Shown: positions 24,781-35,053, counted from the stretch's first letter. The stretch: DNA of 64,000 nt from Rubrobacter xylanophilus (GCF_007164525.1 NZ_AP019791.1:124001-188000); one strand, 5' to 3'. Notes: generated by a model not told the origin, from the sequence alone. Numbers and translations: made by a program.

Positions 24781-26418
24781 ATGGGCAAAGAGAGGACTCA
24801 AGCAAGGGTAGTGCTAGCGGGGGTCTCCCGCAGGGATTTTCTGCGGCTAAGCGGCGCCGGGCTCGCCGGCGCCGCTCTTCTCGGCGTGGCCGGCTGCGGC
24901 GGTGAGCAGGGCGGCGGCCAGCAGGGTGGCGGTGGTGGCGGCGGTGGTGGTGGGCGGAACGAGCTCATCGTCGGTCTGGATCAGGAGCCGGCCATCCTGA
25001 ACGGCTTCATCGTGGGCGGGGATCTCGTGGCCACCTCCAACGTGACCCGGCCCATCATGGAGAGCGTTCTGCAGATAATGCCCGATCTCTCGTACGCGCC
25101 GAAGCTCGCCGACGGGGAGCCGCAGGTGGTCAGCGAGGATCCGCTCGTCGTGGAGTTCAAGCTGAAGGACGGGATCACGTGGTCCGACGGGGAGCCGCTG
25201 ACGGTCGAGGACTTCGTCTTCACCTACGAGACCGTCATGAACGACCGGTGGCAGATCATCACCCGTGAGATCTGGGACAACATAGACCGCATCGAGACCC
25301 CGGACGAGCTGACGGCCAGAATTATCTTCAAGGAGCCCGACGCCCGCTGGCGAGACGTTCTGGCCGCCGACGTGCTTCCGAAGCACGTTCTGCAGGGTGA
25401 GAACTTCAACAAGTACTTCAACGACAGGATCGTGGGCAGTGGCCCCTACGTCTTCGAGGAGTGGCGCAAGGGGCAGAGCCTCACGGTGGTGGCCAACGAG
25501 AACTACTGGGGTGATCCCCCGGCGATAAAAAAGATCACCTTCCGCTTCATCCCGGACACCAACTCGCTGAAGGCCGCCCTGCGCTCGGGCGAGGTGCAGT
25601 TCATAAACCCGCCGCCGGACATCGGGCTGATCGAGGAGCTCCGCGGCTACGACGGGGTTACGGTGCAGACCAAGTTCGGCACGGTCTGGGAGCATCTGGC
25701 CTTCAACGTGGAGAAGGTGGACAACCTCAATATCCGGCGGGCGATCGCCTACGCCGTGAACCGCCGCCAGCTGATAGAGGAGATCCTGCAGGGCGAAGCC
25801 CGGCCGCTGCAGAGCGTGCTGGTTCCCGAGCAGGATCCCTTCTACACCCCGGCCTGGGAGCGCTACTCCTTCGACCCGGATCAGGCGCGCCAGCTCGTGG
25901 AGCAGGCGCGGGGTGAGGGAGCCTCCACGGAGATAGAGTACTCCACCACCTCCGGCAACGCCCTCAGGGAGACCGCCCAGCAGGTCATCCAGCAGCAGAT
26001 GGAGCAGGTGGGGATAACCCTCAGGATCAACAACTCCTCCGCCGAGACGTTCTTCGGCGAGCGCACCCCCGAGGGAGACTTCGAGCTGGGCGAGTGGGCG
26101 TGGAGCGCCAGCCCCGACCCCTCCATCACCACGCTCTTCGCTGCGAACCAGGTGCCGCCGGACGGCCAGAACTACTACCGCTACCGCAACCAGGAGGTCA
26201 CCCGGCTGCTGGAGCAGGCCGACGTAACCGTCGATCAGCAGGAGCGGGCGCGGCTCACCCGCCAGGCCCAGGAGCTCATGGCCGAGGACGTGCCGCTGGT
26301 CCCGCTCTACCAGCGGCCCGAGATCTACGCCTACGCCGACAACCTCGAAGGTCCGGAGGTCAACCCGACCCTGGCCACCGCCTTCTGGAACGTCGGAGAG
26401 TGGCGCTTCACCGGGTAG
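24781..26418 (+). CDS. oligopeptide/dipeptide ABC transporter substrate-binding lipoprotein
   Basis: Extracellular solute-binding protein family 5 (DppA/OppA), 545 aa. The N-terminus is a Tat signal (SRRDFLRLSGAGLAGAALL) ending in a lipobox (GVAGC), so it should be folded before export and lipid-anchored. A glycine/glutamine-rich linker (about 40-60, including a run of ten Gly) separates the anchor from the binding domain, which has the usual ITWSDGEPLTVEDFVF motif. It heads the operon with two permeases and two ATPases. Substrate is probably a peptide; nickel, sugars or other ligands are known for relatives. Confidence 0.9.
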   Translation: MGKERTQARVVLAGVSRRDFLRLSGAGLAGAALLGVAGCGGEQGGGQQGGGGGGGGGGRNELIVGLDQEPAILNGFIVGGDLVATSNVTRPIMESVLQIMPDLSYAPKLADGEPQVVSEDPLVVEFKLKDGITWSDGEPLTVEDFVFTYETVMNDRWQIITREIWDNIDRIETPDELTARIIFKEPDARWRDVLAADVLPKHVLQGENFNKYFNDRIVGSGPYVFEEWRKGQSLTVVANENYWGDPPAIKKITFRFIPDTNSLKAALRSGEVQFINPPPDIGLIEELRGYDGVTVQTKFGTVWEHLAFNVEKVDNLNIRRAIAYAVNRRQLIEEILQGEARPLQSVLVPEQDPFYTPAWERYSFDPDQARQLVEQARGEGASTEIEYSTTSGNALRETAQQVIQQQMEQVGITLRINNSSAETFFGERTPEGDFELGEWAWSASPDPSITTLFAANQVPPDGQNYYRYRNQEVTRLLEQADVTVDQQERARLTRQAQELMAEDVPLVPLYQRPEIYAYADNLEGPEVNPTLATAFWNVGEWRFTG

Positions 26419-26433
26419 TTGCGTCTTCTCTCT

Positions 26434-26463
26434 GCCGCAGGGCGCCAAAAGGCGCCCTGCGGC
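26434..26463 (+). terminator. intra-operon hairpin after the binding-protein gene
   Basis: A perfect 13-bp stem (26434-26446 with 26451-26463) with an AAAA loop and no T-tract. Between a binding-protein gene and its permeases such a hairpin usually stabilises the upstream mRNA and lowers downstream expression. Confidence 0.65.
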
Positions 26464-26534
26464 CCGTGGCTTCGGGAGGGTGGATCGAATAATATCCGGT
26501 TCGTCGTAACGGTACTACGGAGGGTTTTCGGGGC

Positions 26535-27497
26535 TTGCTAGCCTACACCGTTCGCAGGTTTCTCTTCAGCGTCGCGGTCCTCTTTCTGGCCAGCGTGACC
26601 ATCTTCGTGCTGGTCAACCTTGGCTACGACCCGCTCGCCGATCTCCGGCAGAACCCCCGGATCAGCGGGGAGGACATCCAGCGGATCGCCGCCATCTACG
26701 GGCTCGACCGGCCGCTGCACGAGCGGTACGTCATCTGGATCACCGACTTCGTCCGGGGGGACTTCGGCTACAGCGTGAACAACCAGAGCCCCGTCGCCGA
26801 GGTGATAGGGCCGCGGGTGTGGCCGACAGTTTTGCTCATGGGTACCTCGCTCATCTTCACCGTGATCGTCGCGGTGCCCTTCGGGATCTACTCGGCGATA
26901 AAGAAGTACAGCACGCTGGACAACGTCGGCACCTTCCTCTCGTTCGTCGGCTACAGCATGCCGAGCTTCTGGCTGGGGCTCATCCTGCAGCTTCTGCTCG
27001 GGGTCTACCTCACCGCCTGGGCGGGGACCCGGATCTTCTACACCTCCGGGATGAGCAGCGGCGAGGGCGGGCTGGTGGATCTGCTGCAGCACCTCACCCT
27101 TCCGGTCCTCACCCTCTCGGCCATCAGCATCGCGGCCTACAGCCGCTTCCAGCGCAGCGCCATGCTCGAGGTGCTCAGCGCCGACTACCTGCGCACCGCC
27201 CGGGCGAAGGGCCTGAGCCGGCGGCGCGTCTACCTCAAGCACGCCCTCAGGAACGCCCTCATCCCCATCGTAACCCTCATCGCGCTGGACATGGGCGCTT
27301 TGCTCGGCGGGGCGATCATCACCGAGACCGTCTTCGCGTGGCCGGGCTTGGGGTTCCTGCTCGCCGACGCGCTCTACAAGGGGGACTACAACGTGGCCCA
27401 GGCGCTCCTGATGATCTCTGCGATCCTCATCGTGTTCTTCAACTTCGTCGCGGACATCGCCTACAGCCTCGTGGACCCCAGGATCAGCTACAGCTAG
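26535..27497 (+). CDS. peptide ABC transporter permease, DppB-like
   Basis: First membrane subunit of the oligopeptide transporter, 320 aa with six helices. It has the DppB N-terminus (YTVRRFLFSVAVLFLASVTIFVLVNL), a large first extracytoplasmic loop, and the EAA motif DYLRTARAKGLSRRRVYLKHALRNALIP that docks on the ATPase. The TTG start has GGAGGG ten bases upstream. Confidence 0.93.
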   Translation: MLAYTVRRFLFSVAVLFLASVTIFVLVNLGYDPLADLRQNPRISGEDIQRIAAIYGLDRPLHERYVIWITDFVRGDFGYSVNNQSPVAEVIGPRVWPTVLLMGTSLIFTVIVAVPFGIYSAIKKYSTLDNVGTFLSFVGYSMPSFWLGLILQLLLGVYLTAWAGTRIFYTSGMSSGEGGLVDLLQHLTLPVLTLSAISIAAYSRFQRSAMLEVLSADYLRTARAKGLSRRRVYLKHALRNALIPIVTLIALDMGALLGGAIITETVFAWPGLGFLLADALYKGDYNVAQALLMISAILIVFFNFVADIAYSLVDPRISYS

Positions 27498-27515
27498 CCG
27501 GAGGAGAGAAGAGCT

Positions 27516-28448
27516 TTGGTCGAGCACGAAAGACAGGTGGCCACCGGGGCCGGACAGGCCCAGGTCGCGGAGCCCGCCGTCTCCGAGGAATACGGGAGGG
27601 TCGAGGGCAGGACCCAGCGGCAGATCTTTTGGCGCCGGTTCAAGCGCCACCGGCTGGCGCTCGTGGGGGGCGTCGTGTTGCTCTTTCTCTACGCGGCCGC
27701 GATCCTTGCTCCCTGGATAGCCCCCTACGGCTACGACGAGATAGACGTGACCGCCCTCAACCAGCCGCCCAGCCTCGAGCACCCCATGGGCACCGACCGT
27801 CTCGGGCGCGACGAGCTGACCCGGGTGCTCTACGGCGGGCGGGTCTCGCTCATGGTGGGTCTGTCCGTCGGGGTCTTCTCGACCGCCATCGGGGCGGTCG
27901 TCGGGATAGTCTCCGGCTACTACGGCCGGTTCGTCGACTCGGCCCTCATGGGGTTCACCGACTACATGCTCGTGCTGCCCTTCCTGCCCCTGCTGCTGGT
28001 GCTCGGCAGCCTCTTCCAGTTCACCCCGGTCACCATAACCTTCGCCCTCGTGGTGCTGCTGTGGATGGACCTCGCGCGGCTGGTGCGAGGACAGGTCCTC
28101 TCGCTGCGCAACCAGGAGTTCGTGCTGGCGGCCCGGGCCATCGGGGTCTCCGACCTCAGGATCATGTTCCGCCACATCCTGCCCAACGTTGTGGGGGTGT
28201 TGGTGGTCAAGGCCACGCTGGCGGTGGCGCTGGCCATCCTGCTGGAGAGCGCCATCTCCTATCTGGGCTTCGGCATCCAGCCGCCGACGCCCTCATGGGG
28301 TAACATGCTCACCGACGCCCGGGCCACGATGACCACCCAGTGGTGGCTCACCGTGTTCCCCGGTCTGATGATAGTTATAACCGCGTTGTGCGTGAACTTT
28401 TTGGGCGACGGCCTCCGCGACGCCCTGGACCCGAAGGCGGTGGAGTGA
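27516..28448 (+). CDS. peptide ABC transporter permease, DppC-like
   Basis: Second membrane subunit, 310 aa. A hydrophilic N-terminus with [15 protein letters not shown], six helices, the loop motif [24 protein letters not shown] typical of DppC/OppC, and the EAA motif [24 protein letters not shown]. It starts with TTG after a GGAGGAGA SD and ends one base before the next gene. Confidence 0.93.
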   Translation: MVEHERQVATGAGQAQVAEPAVSEEYGRVEGRTQRQIFWRRFKRHRLALVGGVVLLFLYAAAILAPWIAPYGYDEIDVTALNQPPSLEHPMGTDRLGRDELTRVLYGGRVSLMVGLSVGVFSTAIGAVVGIVSGYYGRFVDSALMGFTDYMLVLPFLPLLLVLGSLFQFTPVTITFALVVLLWMDLARLVRGQVLSLRNQEFVLAARAIGVSDLRIMFRHILPNVVGVLVVKATLAVALAILLESAISYLGFGIQPPTPSWGNMLTDARATMTTQWWLTVFPGLMIVITALCVNFLGDGLRDALDPKAVE

Positions 28449-28449
28449 T

Positions 28450-29469
28450 ATGGCGATGCTGGAGGTGAACAACCTGAAGACCCACTTCCACACCGCCGAC
28501 GGCGTGGTGAAGGCGGTGGACGGGGTCTCCTTCAGCCTGGAGCCGGGGGAGACCCTGGGGATAGTGGGCGAGTCGGGCAGCGGAAAGAGCGTGACCGCGC
28601 TCTCCATCATGCAGCTCAACCCGCAGCCACCCTGCGAGTACCCGGAGGGGGAGATCCTCTTCGAGGGCAGAGACCTGCTCGGCGCCCCCGAGAAGGAGAT
28701 GCAGAAGATCCGGGGCAACGACATCGCGATGATCTTCCAGGACCCGATGACCTCGCTCAACCCGGTCTTCACCGTGGGCGACCAGATAGCCGAGGCCATC
28801 CGCATCCACCAGAAGGTCTCCAAGAGGGAGGCCCGCGAGCGGACCGTGCAGGTGCTGCGGGACGTGGGGATCGCCAACCCCGAGCAGCGGGCCCGCGAGT
28901 ACCCGCACCAGTTCTCCGGCGGCATGCGCCAGCGGGCGATGATCGCCATGGGGCTCGCCTGCAACCCCAAGGTGCTCATCGCCGACGAGCCCACCACCGC
29001 GCTGGACGTGACCATCCAGGCCCAGATCCTGGAGCTGATGGTGGATCTGCAGGAGAAGTACGGGACGGCGATCATCATGATCACCCACGACCTCGGGGTG
29101 GTCGCCCAGATGGCGGACAAGGTGATGGTGATGTACGCCGGGCGCTCGGTGGAGCAGGGGCCGACCGACCCGATCTTCTACGACCCGCTGATGCCCTACA
29201 CCTGGGCGCTTCTGCGCTCCATACCCCGCCTGGACACCGCGGGTGAGGTCCGGCTGCTCCCCATAAAGGGCCAGCCGCCGAGCCTGATCTTCCTGCCCGA
29301 AGGCTGCAACTTCAACCCGCGCTGCCCCTTCGCCAAGGACGAGTGCCGCCGCATCGACCCGGCGCTCGAAGAGAAGCGCCCGGGGCACTCGGCCGCCTGC
29401 ATCCTCTCCCGCGAGGAGGTCGAGGAGAAGAAGCACCTGGTCGACGAGGAGCTGGGGGTGGAGCGATGA
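28450..29469 (+). CDS. peptide ABC transporter ATPase, DppD-like
   Basis: First ATPase subunit, 339 aa. Walker [11 protein letters not shown], signature [16 protein letters not shown], Walker [13 protein letters not shown] and switch ITHDLGVV are intact. The C-terminal oligopeptide-transporter extension contains the cysteine-rich motif [15 protein letters not shown] that binds an Fe-S cluster in some homologues. It overlaps the next ATPase gene by four bases. Confidence 0.93.
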   Translation: MAMLEVNNLKTHFHTADGVVKAVDGVSFSLEPGETLGIVGESGSGKSVTALSIMQLNPQPPCEYPEGEILFEGRDLLGAPEKEMQKIRGNDIAMIFQDPMTSLNPVFTVGDQIAEAIRIHQKVSKREARERTVQVLRDVGIANPEQRAREYPHQFSGGMRQRAMIAMGLACNPKVLIADEPTTALDVTIQAQILELMVDLQEKYGTAIIMITHDLGVVAQMADKVMVMYAGRSVEQGPTDPIFYDPLMPYTWALLRSIPRLDTAGEVRLLPIKGQPPSLIFLPEGCNFNPRCPFAKDECRRIDPALEEKRPGHSAACILSREEVEEKKHLVDEELGVER

Positions 29470-30503
29470 CGTCCGGCGACAACCTGCTGGAGGTCCGCAA
29501 CCTCAAGATGCACTTCCCCATCCGGGCGGGGGTGCTCAAGCGGACCGTGGGACACGTGAAGGCGGTGGACGGGGTCGACCTCGCGGTGCGCCCCGGCGAG
29601 ACGCTCGGGCTGGTCGGCGAGTCGGGGTGTGGTAAGAGCACCCTGGCCCGCTGCATCCTGCGGCTGCTCGAGCCCACCGAGGGCGAGGTCGTCTTCGAGG
29701 GCCGCGACATCCTGAAGCTCTCCCGCAAGGAGATGCTCCGGGTGCGGCGGGACATGCAGATCATCTTCCAGGACCCCTACGCCTCGCTGAACCCCCGTAT
29801 GACGGTCGGCAACATCATCGCCGAACCGCTGAGGACCCACCGGGTGGAGGGAGACATCAAGCGGCGGGTGCAGGAGCTCCTGGAGATAGTTGGCCTCTCG
29901 CCGGAGCACTACAACCGCTACCCGCACGAGTTCTCCGGCGGCCAGCGGCAGAGGATCGGGGTGGCCCGCGCCCTCGCCCTGAAGCCGAAGCTGGTGATCT
30001 GCGACGAGCCGGTCTCCGCCCTGGACGTCTCCATCCAGGCCCAGATAGTGAACCTCCTGCAGGATCTGCAGAAGGAGTTCGGCCTCACATACATCTTCAT
30101 CGCCCACGACCTCTCGGTCGTGAAGCACATCTCCGACCGCGTGGCGGTCATGTACCTGGGCCGGGTGGTGGAGATCGCCGACCGCAAGACCCTCTACGAG
30201 CGGCCGCGCCACCCCTACACCACGGCGCTACTCTCGGCGATACCCATCCCCGACCCGGAGAAGGAGCGCGAGCGGCAGCGCATAGTGCTCGAAGGCGACG
30301 TCCCCTCCCCGGCGAACCCGCCTCCGGGATGTACCTTCCACACCCGCTGCCCGCGGGCCCAGCCCTACTGCTCGGAGCACGTCCCCACCCTGGACACCCA
30401 GGTGGAGAACGGCCACCGGACCGCCTGCTTCTTCCCCGTGATGGAGGGGCAGCCCATCGAGCGGCCCGCCGCGAGCACCCCGTACCGGACCGACGGGAGG
30501 TAG
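29466..30503 (+). CDS. peptide ABC transporter ATPase, DppF-like
   Basis: Second ATPase subunit, 345 aa. Walker [10 protein letters not shown], signature [16 protein letters not shown], Walker [13 protein letters not shown], and the C-terminal [15 protein letters not shown] motif. The ATG overlaps the stop of the previous gene (ATGA), which fixes the start against a longer in-frame ORF. It is the last gene of the transporter operon. Confidence 0.93.
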   Translation: MTSGDNLLEVRNLKMHFPIRAGVLKRTVGHVKAVDGVDLAVRPGETLGLVGESGCGKSTLARCILRLLEPTEGEVVFEGRDILKLSRKEMLRVRRDMQIIFQDPYASLNPRMTVGNIIAEPLRTHRVEGDIKRRVQELLEIVGLSPEHYNRYPHEFSGGQRQRIGVARALALKPKLVICDEPVSALDVSIQAQIVNLLQDLQKEFGLTYIFIAHDLSVVKHISDRVAVMYLGRVVEIADRKTLYERPRHPYTTALLSAIPIPDPEKERERQRIVLEGDVPSPANPPPGCTFHTRCPRAQPYCSEHVPTLDTQVENGHRTACFFPVMEGQPIERPAASTPYRTDGR

Positions 30504-30526
30504 GACGGCCCCTTAGCGCCGCCTAG

Positions 30527-30532
30527 TACAAT
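30527..30532 (+). promoter_or_regulatory. -10 box of the S41 peptidase gene
   Basis: TACAAT is followed by ten bases and then the ATG, giving a leader of only a few bases. Confidence 0.4.
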
Positions 30533-30542
30533 ACGGGCGGCA

Positions 30543-31787
30543 ATGTGGAAGACGAGCTCCACCCGGAAGAAGCGGGGCCCCCTGATCAGGGCGCTCCTCC
30601 TGGCGGCCCTGCTCGTGGCCGTGGCCTTCGGGGCCTACGAGTACGGCAAATCCCAGAGCCCCGCCGGTCTCTCCGGCCCGGACCAGAGGAGCCTCAGGCT
30701 CTACGCTGAAGCGCTGGACGCCGTCCGCGACGGCTACGTGGACCGGGAGGCCATAGACCCCAAAAAGCAGACCTACGCCGCCATAGAGGGGATGCTCAAC
30801 TCGCTGGGCGACGATGGGCACACCCGCTTTCTGACCCCCGAAGAGCGCAGGGAGAACCAGCAGGGGCTCTCCGGCAACTACGTCGGGATAGGGGTGCAGC
30901 TGCAGGATCGGGAAGGCCGGGTGGTCGTCATCGCTCCAATAGAGGGCTCTCCGGCCGACCGGGCCGGGATAGAGACCGGGGACGTGCTGGTCGCGGTGAA
31001 CGGCCGCAGCGTGAGCGGCCAGGAGCTCGACCGCATCGCCGACCGGGTCAGGGGGCCGGAGGGTACGCGGGTGAAGATAACGGTGCTGCGTGACGGGGAG
31101 GAGAAGACCTTCTACCTGGAGCGGGCGGAGATTGAATCCCCGGCGGTCTCCTGGGCGATGGTGCCAGGAACCGAAGTCGCCCACGTCCGCCTCGCTTCGT
31201 TCTCCGACGACAGCGCCCGGGAGCTGCGGGCTGCTCTTGAGGAGGCGCGGCTGGACGGAGCGCGGGGCTTCGTCCTCGACCTGCGAAACAACCCGGGCGG
31301 CAGGCTGGAGCAGGCGGTGGAGATGGCGGGGTTCTTCCTGGAGCCCGGAAGCGTCGTCTACATCCGCCGGGACGCCTCCGGGGAGCGGAAGGCGGTGCGG
31401 GCCGACGGCGAGGCGGAGCTCTCGGAGGTGCCGCTCGCCGTGCTGGTGAACGGCGGCTCGGCCTCCAGCGCCGAGATCCTGGCCGGTGCGCTGCGGGACA
31501 ACGGGCGTGCCAGGGTCATCGGGCAGAGGACCTTCGGCACCGGTACGGTACTCTCCGAGTTCGTGCTGAGCGACGGTTCGGCGATCCTGCTGGGGGTAGC
31601 CGAGTGGCTCACACCGGACGGGGACTTCATCCGGAACACCGGCATAACGCCGGACATCCGGGTGGAGCTCGAGAAGGGGGAGGAGCCGCTCTCTCCCTCG
31701 CAGACCGAGCGTCTCTCCCGGGAGGAGATCTCCCGCCGCGACCCGCAGCTCTGGCGCGCGGTGCGCGAACTGGATGGCGGGGTGTAG
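30543..31787 (+). CDS. S41-family carboxy-terminal processing peptidase lacking the usual Lys
   Basis: Membrane-anchored CtpA/Prc-type protein, 414 aa: one N-terminal helix (about 14-32), a PDZ domain (about 110-190; GNYVGIGVQL...IEGSPADRAGIETGDVLVAVNG) and the S41 peptidase domain. The nucleophile is placed at Ser308 in GGSASSAE. The general-base Lys expected 25 residues later (TFGKG) is Thr333 here (TFGTGTV). Either another base is used, as this variant appears to define a subfamily, or the protein is inactive. Relatives trim C-termini of envelope proteins. Confidence 0.85.
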   Translation: MWKTSSTRKKRGPLIRALLLAALLVAVAFGAYEYGKSQSPAGLSGPDQRSLRLYAEALDAVRDGYVDREAIDPKKQTYAAIEGMLNSLGDDGHTRFLTPEERRENQQGLSGNYVGIGVQLQDREGRVVVIAPIEGSPADRAGIETGDVLVAVNGRSVSGQELDRIADRVRGPEGTRVKITVLRDGEEKTFYLERAEIESPAVSWAMVPGTEVAHVRLASFSDDSARELRAALEEARLDGARGFVLDLRNNPGGRLEQAVEMAGFFLEPGSVVYIRRDASGERKAVRADGEAELSEVPLAVLVNGGSASSAEILAGALRDNGRARVIGQRTFGTGTVLSEFVLSDGSAILLGVAEWLTPDGDFIRNTGITPDIRVELEKGEEPLSPSQTERLSREEISRRDPQLWRAVRELDGGV

Positions 31788-31850
31788 GGAACCCGGGTTG
31801 CGGGTAAGTTTCTGCCACCGCTCTCTGACGAAGCTGGAGGCTTTTGAGAG

Positions 31851-32312
31851 GTGGATCCTGGCAAGAGAGCCGCCCGCGGGGGGTTTGCGGGGTTCGTCGC
31901 GACGCTGGCCCTCTCGGGGCTTCGCTGGGGGTTGGGCCGGGTCGGGCTGGTGCACGAGACGGCGCCGGAGCAGGTGGTCCGGCGTCTGGAGGAGCTGGGA
32001 CTTCTCGAGGGCTGGCCGCCCCCGGCGCGGCGCGCGCTCGTCGTCCTTGCCCACCTCGCTTACGGGACGGGACTGGGAGCCTCTATGGGAATCCTTCGGC
32101 GGCTGCGCGGGGGTTCCGCCGAAGAGGCCTCCGTCGGGATTGCGCTGGGCGTCCTCTCTTGGGGCGCGGGATGGGCTAGCTGGCTGCCGCTCGCAGGGGT
32201 ACACCTCCCACCCTGGAGACAGCGCACCCCCAAGGTACTGCTTCCGCTGCTGGACCACGCCTTCTTCGGCGCGGTGTGGGGGCTGTTGTACCGGATACTC
32301 AGAGGGGTTTAA
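31851..32312 (+). CDS. small membrane protein of unknown function
   Basis: A 153-aa protein with about four hydrophobic segments (about 10-26, 62-85, 92-112, 130-150) and a short soluble loop (about 30-58). The layout resembles small YagU/DUF1440-like membrane proteins, but I am not certain. The GTG start has GGAGG ten bases upstream. The gene sits alone between the S41 peptidase and the tiny membrane protein next to rpoD. Confidence 0.6.
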   Translation: MDPGKRAARGGFAGFVATLALSGLRWGLGRVGLVHETAPEQVVRRLEELGLLEGWPPPARRALVVLAHLAYGTGLGASMGILRRLRGGSAEEASVGIALGVLSWGAGWASWLPLAGVHLPPWRQRTPKVLLPLLDHAFFGAVWGLLYRILRGV

Positions 32313-32382
32313 CCGCGGGGGCTGCGGGTAGGAGTACTCAAAGAGTTTCCGCGGATCCGCGAAGAGGAGGATCTTTTACAGG

Positions 32383-32562
32383 ATGTCTTTCGCCATAGCG
32401 TCGCTCATAGTGCTCGTCATAGTGGCTCTGATCCTGATCCCCATCCTGGTCCGGGTCTTGGGTGAGGCGGCGAGGAGAAACCCCAACCGCCCCGGCGGGG
32501 AGGGCAGGAGCGAACCCGACGAGGAGGCCCAGCGGCGGCACTCCGGACCCAGCCGGGGCTAG
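32383..32562 (+). CDS. 59-aa single-span membrane protein
   Basis: Short ORF reading [20 protein letters not shown], one membrane helix (about residues 3-26), then a charged tail ([20 protein letters not shown]). AGGAGG lies 12 bases before the ATG and a weaker CAGG directly before it. The stop shares CTAG with the convergent sigma-factor gene, a pattern repeated elsewhere in this window, which supports it as a real gene. Function unknown. Confidence 0.55.
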   Translation: MSFAIASLIVLVIVALILIPILVRVLGEAARRNPNRPGGEGRSEPDEEAQRRHSGPSRG

Positions 32563-33653
32563 TCCAGAAGGTCGCGCAGGCTCGCGGCGTGCGGGCTGCT
32601 CTTTATCTTGGCGAGGGCGGTGAGCTGTATCTGGCGGATGCGCTCGCGCGTCACGTCGAAGCGCTCGCCCACCTCCTCCAGCGTCTTGGGCTGACCTCCT
32701 GTGAGCCCGAAACGGTACTCCAGCACCATTCGCTCCCGCTCCGGGAGCCCGTTTAGGGCCTCGCGCATCCTGGCCTTGAGCAGCGAGGACTTCGCCAGGT
32801 CGTGCGGGCTCTCGGACTCCTCGTCCGCTATGAAATCCCCGAGCTCCGAGGAGTGGTCCTCGCCGACCGGGGTCTCCAGGGAGATCGAACGCCGGCTTAC
32901 CTGCCGGATCCTCTCCACCTCCTCGACGTCGACCTCCATCTCCCGGGCGACCTCCTCGTCTGTGGGGTCGCGGTTCAGCTCGGCGGCCAGCGTCCGCTGC
33001 ACCCGGTAGTACTTGTTGATCTTCTCCACCATGTGCACCGGAACGCGGATGGTCCTGCCCTTGTCCGCTATGGCCCGGGTGACGGCCTGCCTGATCCACC
33101 AGGTGGCGTAGGTGGAGAACTTGTAGCCCTTGCGGTAGTCGAACTTCTCGACGGCCCGCATCAGGCCGATGTTGCCCTCCTGGATGAGGTCGAGCAGCGA
33201 GACGCCCCGCCCGGCGTACTTCTTGGCGATGGAGACCACCAGCCGCAGGTTGGCCCGGGTGAGATGGGCCTTGGCCCTCTGGTCGCCGCGCTCGATGCGC
33301 TTTGCGAGGTAGACTTCCTGGGCCTTGGAGAGGAGGGGGGTCTTGCCGATCTCGTCCAGATACATCTGGACCGCGTCTCCTGTGTAGCGGCTCTTGAGAT
33401 CCCCCTCCAGAACCTCTTCCACTACCTGGGTGTCCTCGTCCTCCTCGACCCTCTCGGAGAGGAAACCCGAGTCCACGATCTCAACCCCCTGCTCGCGCAG
33501 CAGACCGTAGACCTGCTGTATCTCCTCGGTGGAGAGGTCCACCTCCTGCAAAAGGTCCAGCACCTCGCCGGACTCCAGAACCCCGGCCTCCTGTCCGGCT
33601 TCAAAGAGTTCCCGTACCTCTTCTATCTCTCTCAGGTCTCTTTGAGGCTGCAA
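32559..33653 (-). CDS. rpoD: principal-type RNA polymerase sigma factor (RpoD/SigA)
   Basis: Group 1 or 2 sigma-70 factor. Region 1.2 ([20 protein letters not shown]), region 2 ([46 protein letters not shown]), region 3 and region 4 ([18 protein letters not shown]) are all complete. The N-terminus is uncertain because a promoter lies inside the longest ORF. TTG 33653 follows GAGGGAG and gives 364 aa; TTG 33686 is the alternative. It should direct most housekeeping transcription, including the TANNNT -10 boxes seen throughout this window. Confidence 0.9.
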   Translation of the reverse strand: MQPQRDLREIEEVRELFEAGQEAGVLESGEVLDLLQEVDLSTEEIQQVYGLLREQGVEIVDSGFLSERVEEDEDTQVVEEVLEGDLKSRYTGDAVQMYLDEIGKTPLLSKAQEVYLAKRIERGDQRAKAHLTRANLRLVVSIAKKYAGRGVSLLDLIQEGNIGLMRAVEKFDYRKGYKFSTYATWWIRQAVTRAIADKGRTIRVPVHMVEKINKYYRVQRTLAAELNRDPTDEEVAREMEVDVEEVERIRQVSRRSISLETPVGEDHSSELGDFIADEESESPHDLAKSSLLKARMREALNGLPERERMVLEYRFGLTGGQPKTLEEVGERFDVTRERIRQIQLTALAKIKSSPHAASLRDLLD

Positions 33654-33706
33654 GGCTCCCTCTTTGGCAAAGGCTCCCGGGTGCAACTGTTCTGTAGCCT
33701 GGGCGT

Positions 33707-33734
33707 AATATATCTTAAAAGGCCGGAGAATCAA
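33707..33734 (-). promoter_or_regulatory. promoter of the rpoD gene
   Basis: On the minus strand TTGATT and TATATT are separated by 16 bases. The predicted start is 45 to 50 nt before the TTG at 33653. Confidence 0.55.
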
Positions 33735-33740
33735 TCGGGA

Positions 33741-33759
33741 GGGTGCCCTCGGGGCGCCC
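33741..33759 (+). repeat. 8-bp hairpin before the DUF697-like gene
   Basis: GGGTGCCC and GGGCGCCC (one wobble) enclose a 3-base loop and are followed by TTTCTT, a terminator-like element in the leader of the next gene. It may attenuate or insulate from the divergent rpoD promoter. Confidence 0.4.
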
Positions 33760-33781
33760 TTTCTTGGAGAAAGGGGAGGCA

Positions 33782-34531
33782 TTGCTGAACCTGAGGAACC
33801 TCTACAGGGTGTTTCGGGAGTCACGCAAGGAGGCCCGCCGCTCGGCGACGCTCGCGGTGGTCGGCGAGGGGGCGCGGGTGGAGGAGCTGGCCTCCCTGCT
33901 CGGCGCCCAGCGTACGATGCGGGGGGCGGAGGTGATCCTCACGGTCTCCGGCGGGGACTCGGCGGCGCTCTCGGGCAAGGGGGTCGAGCACCCCGGCGAG
34001 GTCCCGCTCCCCCCACCCGGCACGGGGGCCGGGGAGCTGGCCGTACGGGTGGTGAGGGCGCTCGACGAGGACTACCTGGTGCCGCTGGCCCGGGGATACC
34101 CGGCCTTCCGTCGGGCGGCCTGTGAGGAGATCGTCCGCAAGAACGCCCGGCAGAACGCCGTTATCGGGGCGCTGCCCATCCCCGGCGCGGATATGCCGGT
34201 GATGACGGCGAATCAGGCGAGGATGGTCCTGAACATCGCCGCCGCCTACGGCGAGGATCTCACCCTGGACCGCGCCCGCGAGCTCCTCGGGGTGCTCGCC
34301 GCCGGCTTCGGCCTGCGCGCCCTGGCCCGGCAGGTGATGAAGCTCGTCCCGTTCGGCGGGTGGGCCGCCGCAGCCGCCGTGGGCTACGCGGGCACCCTCG
34401 CGATGGGCCGGGCCACCGTCCTTTACTTCGAGCGCGGGGGTCAGAAGGTGGGCGAGAGGGAGCTGGCCGAGATAAGAAGCCGCGCCGCCGAGGAGGCGAA
34501 GGAGTTCGTCGCCCGCTTCCGGGGCCGCTGA
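33782..34531 (+). CDS. DUF697-like protein
   Basis: A 249-aa protein. The N-terminal half (about 15-110) is a compact alpha/beta region with no P-loop, and the C-terminal half (about 120-235) has two hydrophobic helices ([42 protein letters not shown]), as in DUF697 / YcjF domains often fused to GTPases. No GTPase domain is present here. TTG 33782 is chosen because GGGGAGG lies three to nine bases upstream. Function unknown; possibly membrane associated. Confidence 0.65.
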   Translation: MLNLRNLYRVFRESRKEARRSATLAVVGEGARVEELASLLGAQRTMRGAEVILTVSGGDSAALSGKGVEHPGEVPLPPPGTGAGELAVRVVRALDEDYLVPLARGYPAFRRAACEEIVRKNARQNAVIGALPIPGADMPVMTANQARMVLNIAAAYGEDLTLDRARELLGVLAAGFGLRALARQVMKLVPFGGWAAAAAVGYAGTLAMGRATVLYFERGGQKVGERELAEIRSRAAEEAKEFVARFRGR

Positions 34532-34568
34532 GGGTCCACATCCCCGCCGCGCCGGAGGAACCCGCTCC

Positions 34569-35042
34569 TCAGACCCCGCCCTCCCGTAACCTGGCGGTCT
34601 GCTCCCTGAGTACCGGGACCGCTCTGGTGAAGAAGTCCAGGATGAGCACGAGCTCCTCGTCGGTGTAGGCGGAGTACAGCTCCTCCGACGCCCGGCGCAC
34701 CGCGTCGAACATGGGGGAGATCTCCCGCCCCCCGCTCAGGCTCACGATCACGCGCCGCCGGTCTTCCCGGTCCCGCTCGCGCCGCGCGTATCCGGCGCCC
34801 TCCAGACGATCCACGACCCCCGTGATCGCCCCGGGTGTGAGCCCGGTGACCTCCGCGAGCTGCCCGACGGTCATGGACCCCCTCTGGCTGAGGAGGTTCA
34901 GGCACTGCAGGTCGGTGGCGTTGATCCCCAGCCTCCCGGCCATCGCCTGGCTGAACATCACCGCCTGCGCGTTGAACTCCCGCGCCCTCCGGTCCAGCTC
35001 GGCTATGAGCCCGGTACGCCTCTCGGTCTGGTCGCTCATCAT
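34569..35042 (-). CDS. MarR family transcriptional regulator
   Basis: A 157-aa winged-helix repressor. The DNA-binding core runs from about 45 to 115 (MTVGQLAEVTGLTPGAITGVVDRLEGAGYARRERDREDRRRVIVSL), flanked by dimerisation helices. It diverges from the LuxR-type gene, and an inverted repeat overlaps both promoters, so autoregulation is likely. Tandem ATG codons at 35042 and 35039 make the start uncertain by one residue. The ligand is unknown; MarR proteins usually sense phenolics, drugs or oxidants. Confidence 0.9.
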   Translation of the reverse strand: MMSDQTERRTGLIAELDRRAREFNAQAVMFSQAMAGRLGINATDLQCLNLLSQRGSMTVGQLAEVTGLTPGAITGVVDRLEGAGYARRERDREDRRRVIVSLSGGREISPMFDAVRRASEELYSAYTDEELVLILDFFTRAVPVLREQTARLREGGV

Positions 35043-35053
35043 ATCCCATTCCT

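Noticed and set aside
24657-24905. 82-codon ORF overlapping the start of the binding-protein gene
   Set aside because: It runs through a -10-like box and then out of frame through the Tat signal coding region; no family resemblance.
24900-24960. Poly-glycine tract in the binding protein as a frameshift or assembly artefact
   Set aside because: Gly/Gln-rich linkers after lipobox cysteines are common in actinobacterial binding proteins, and the frame continues normally.
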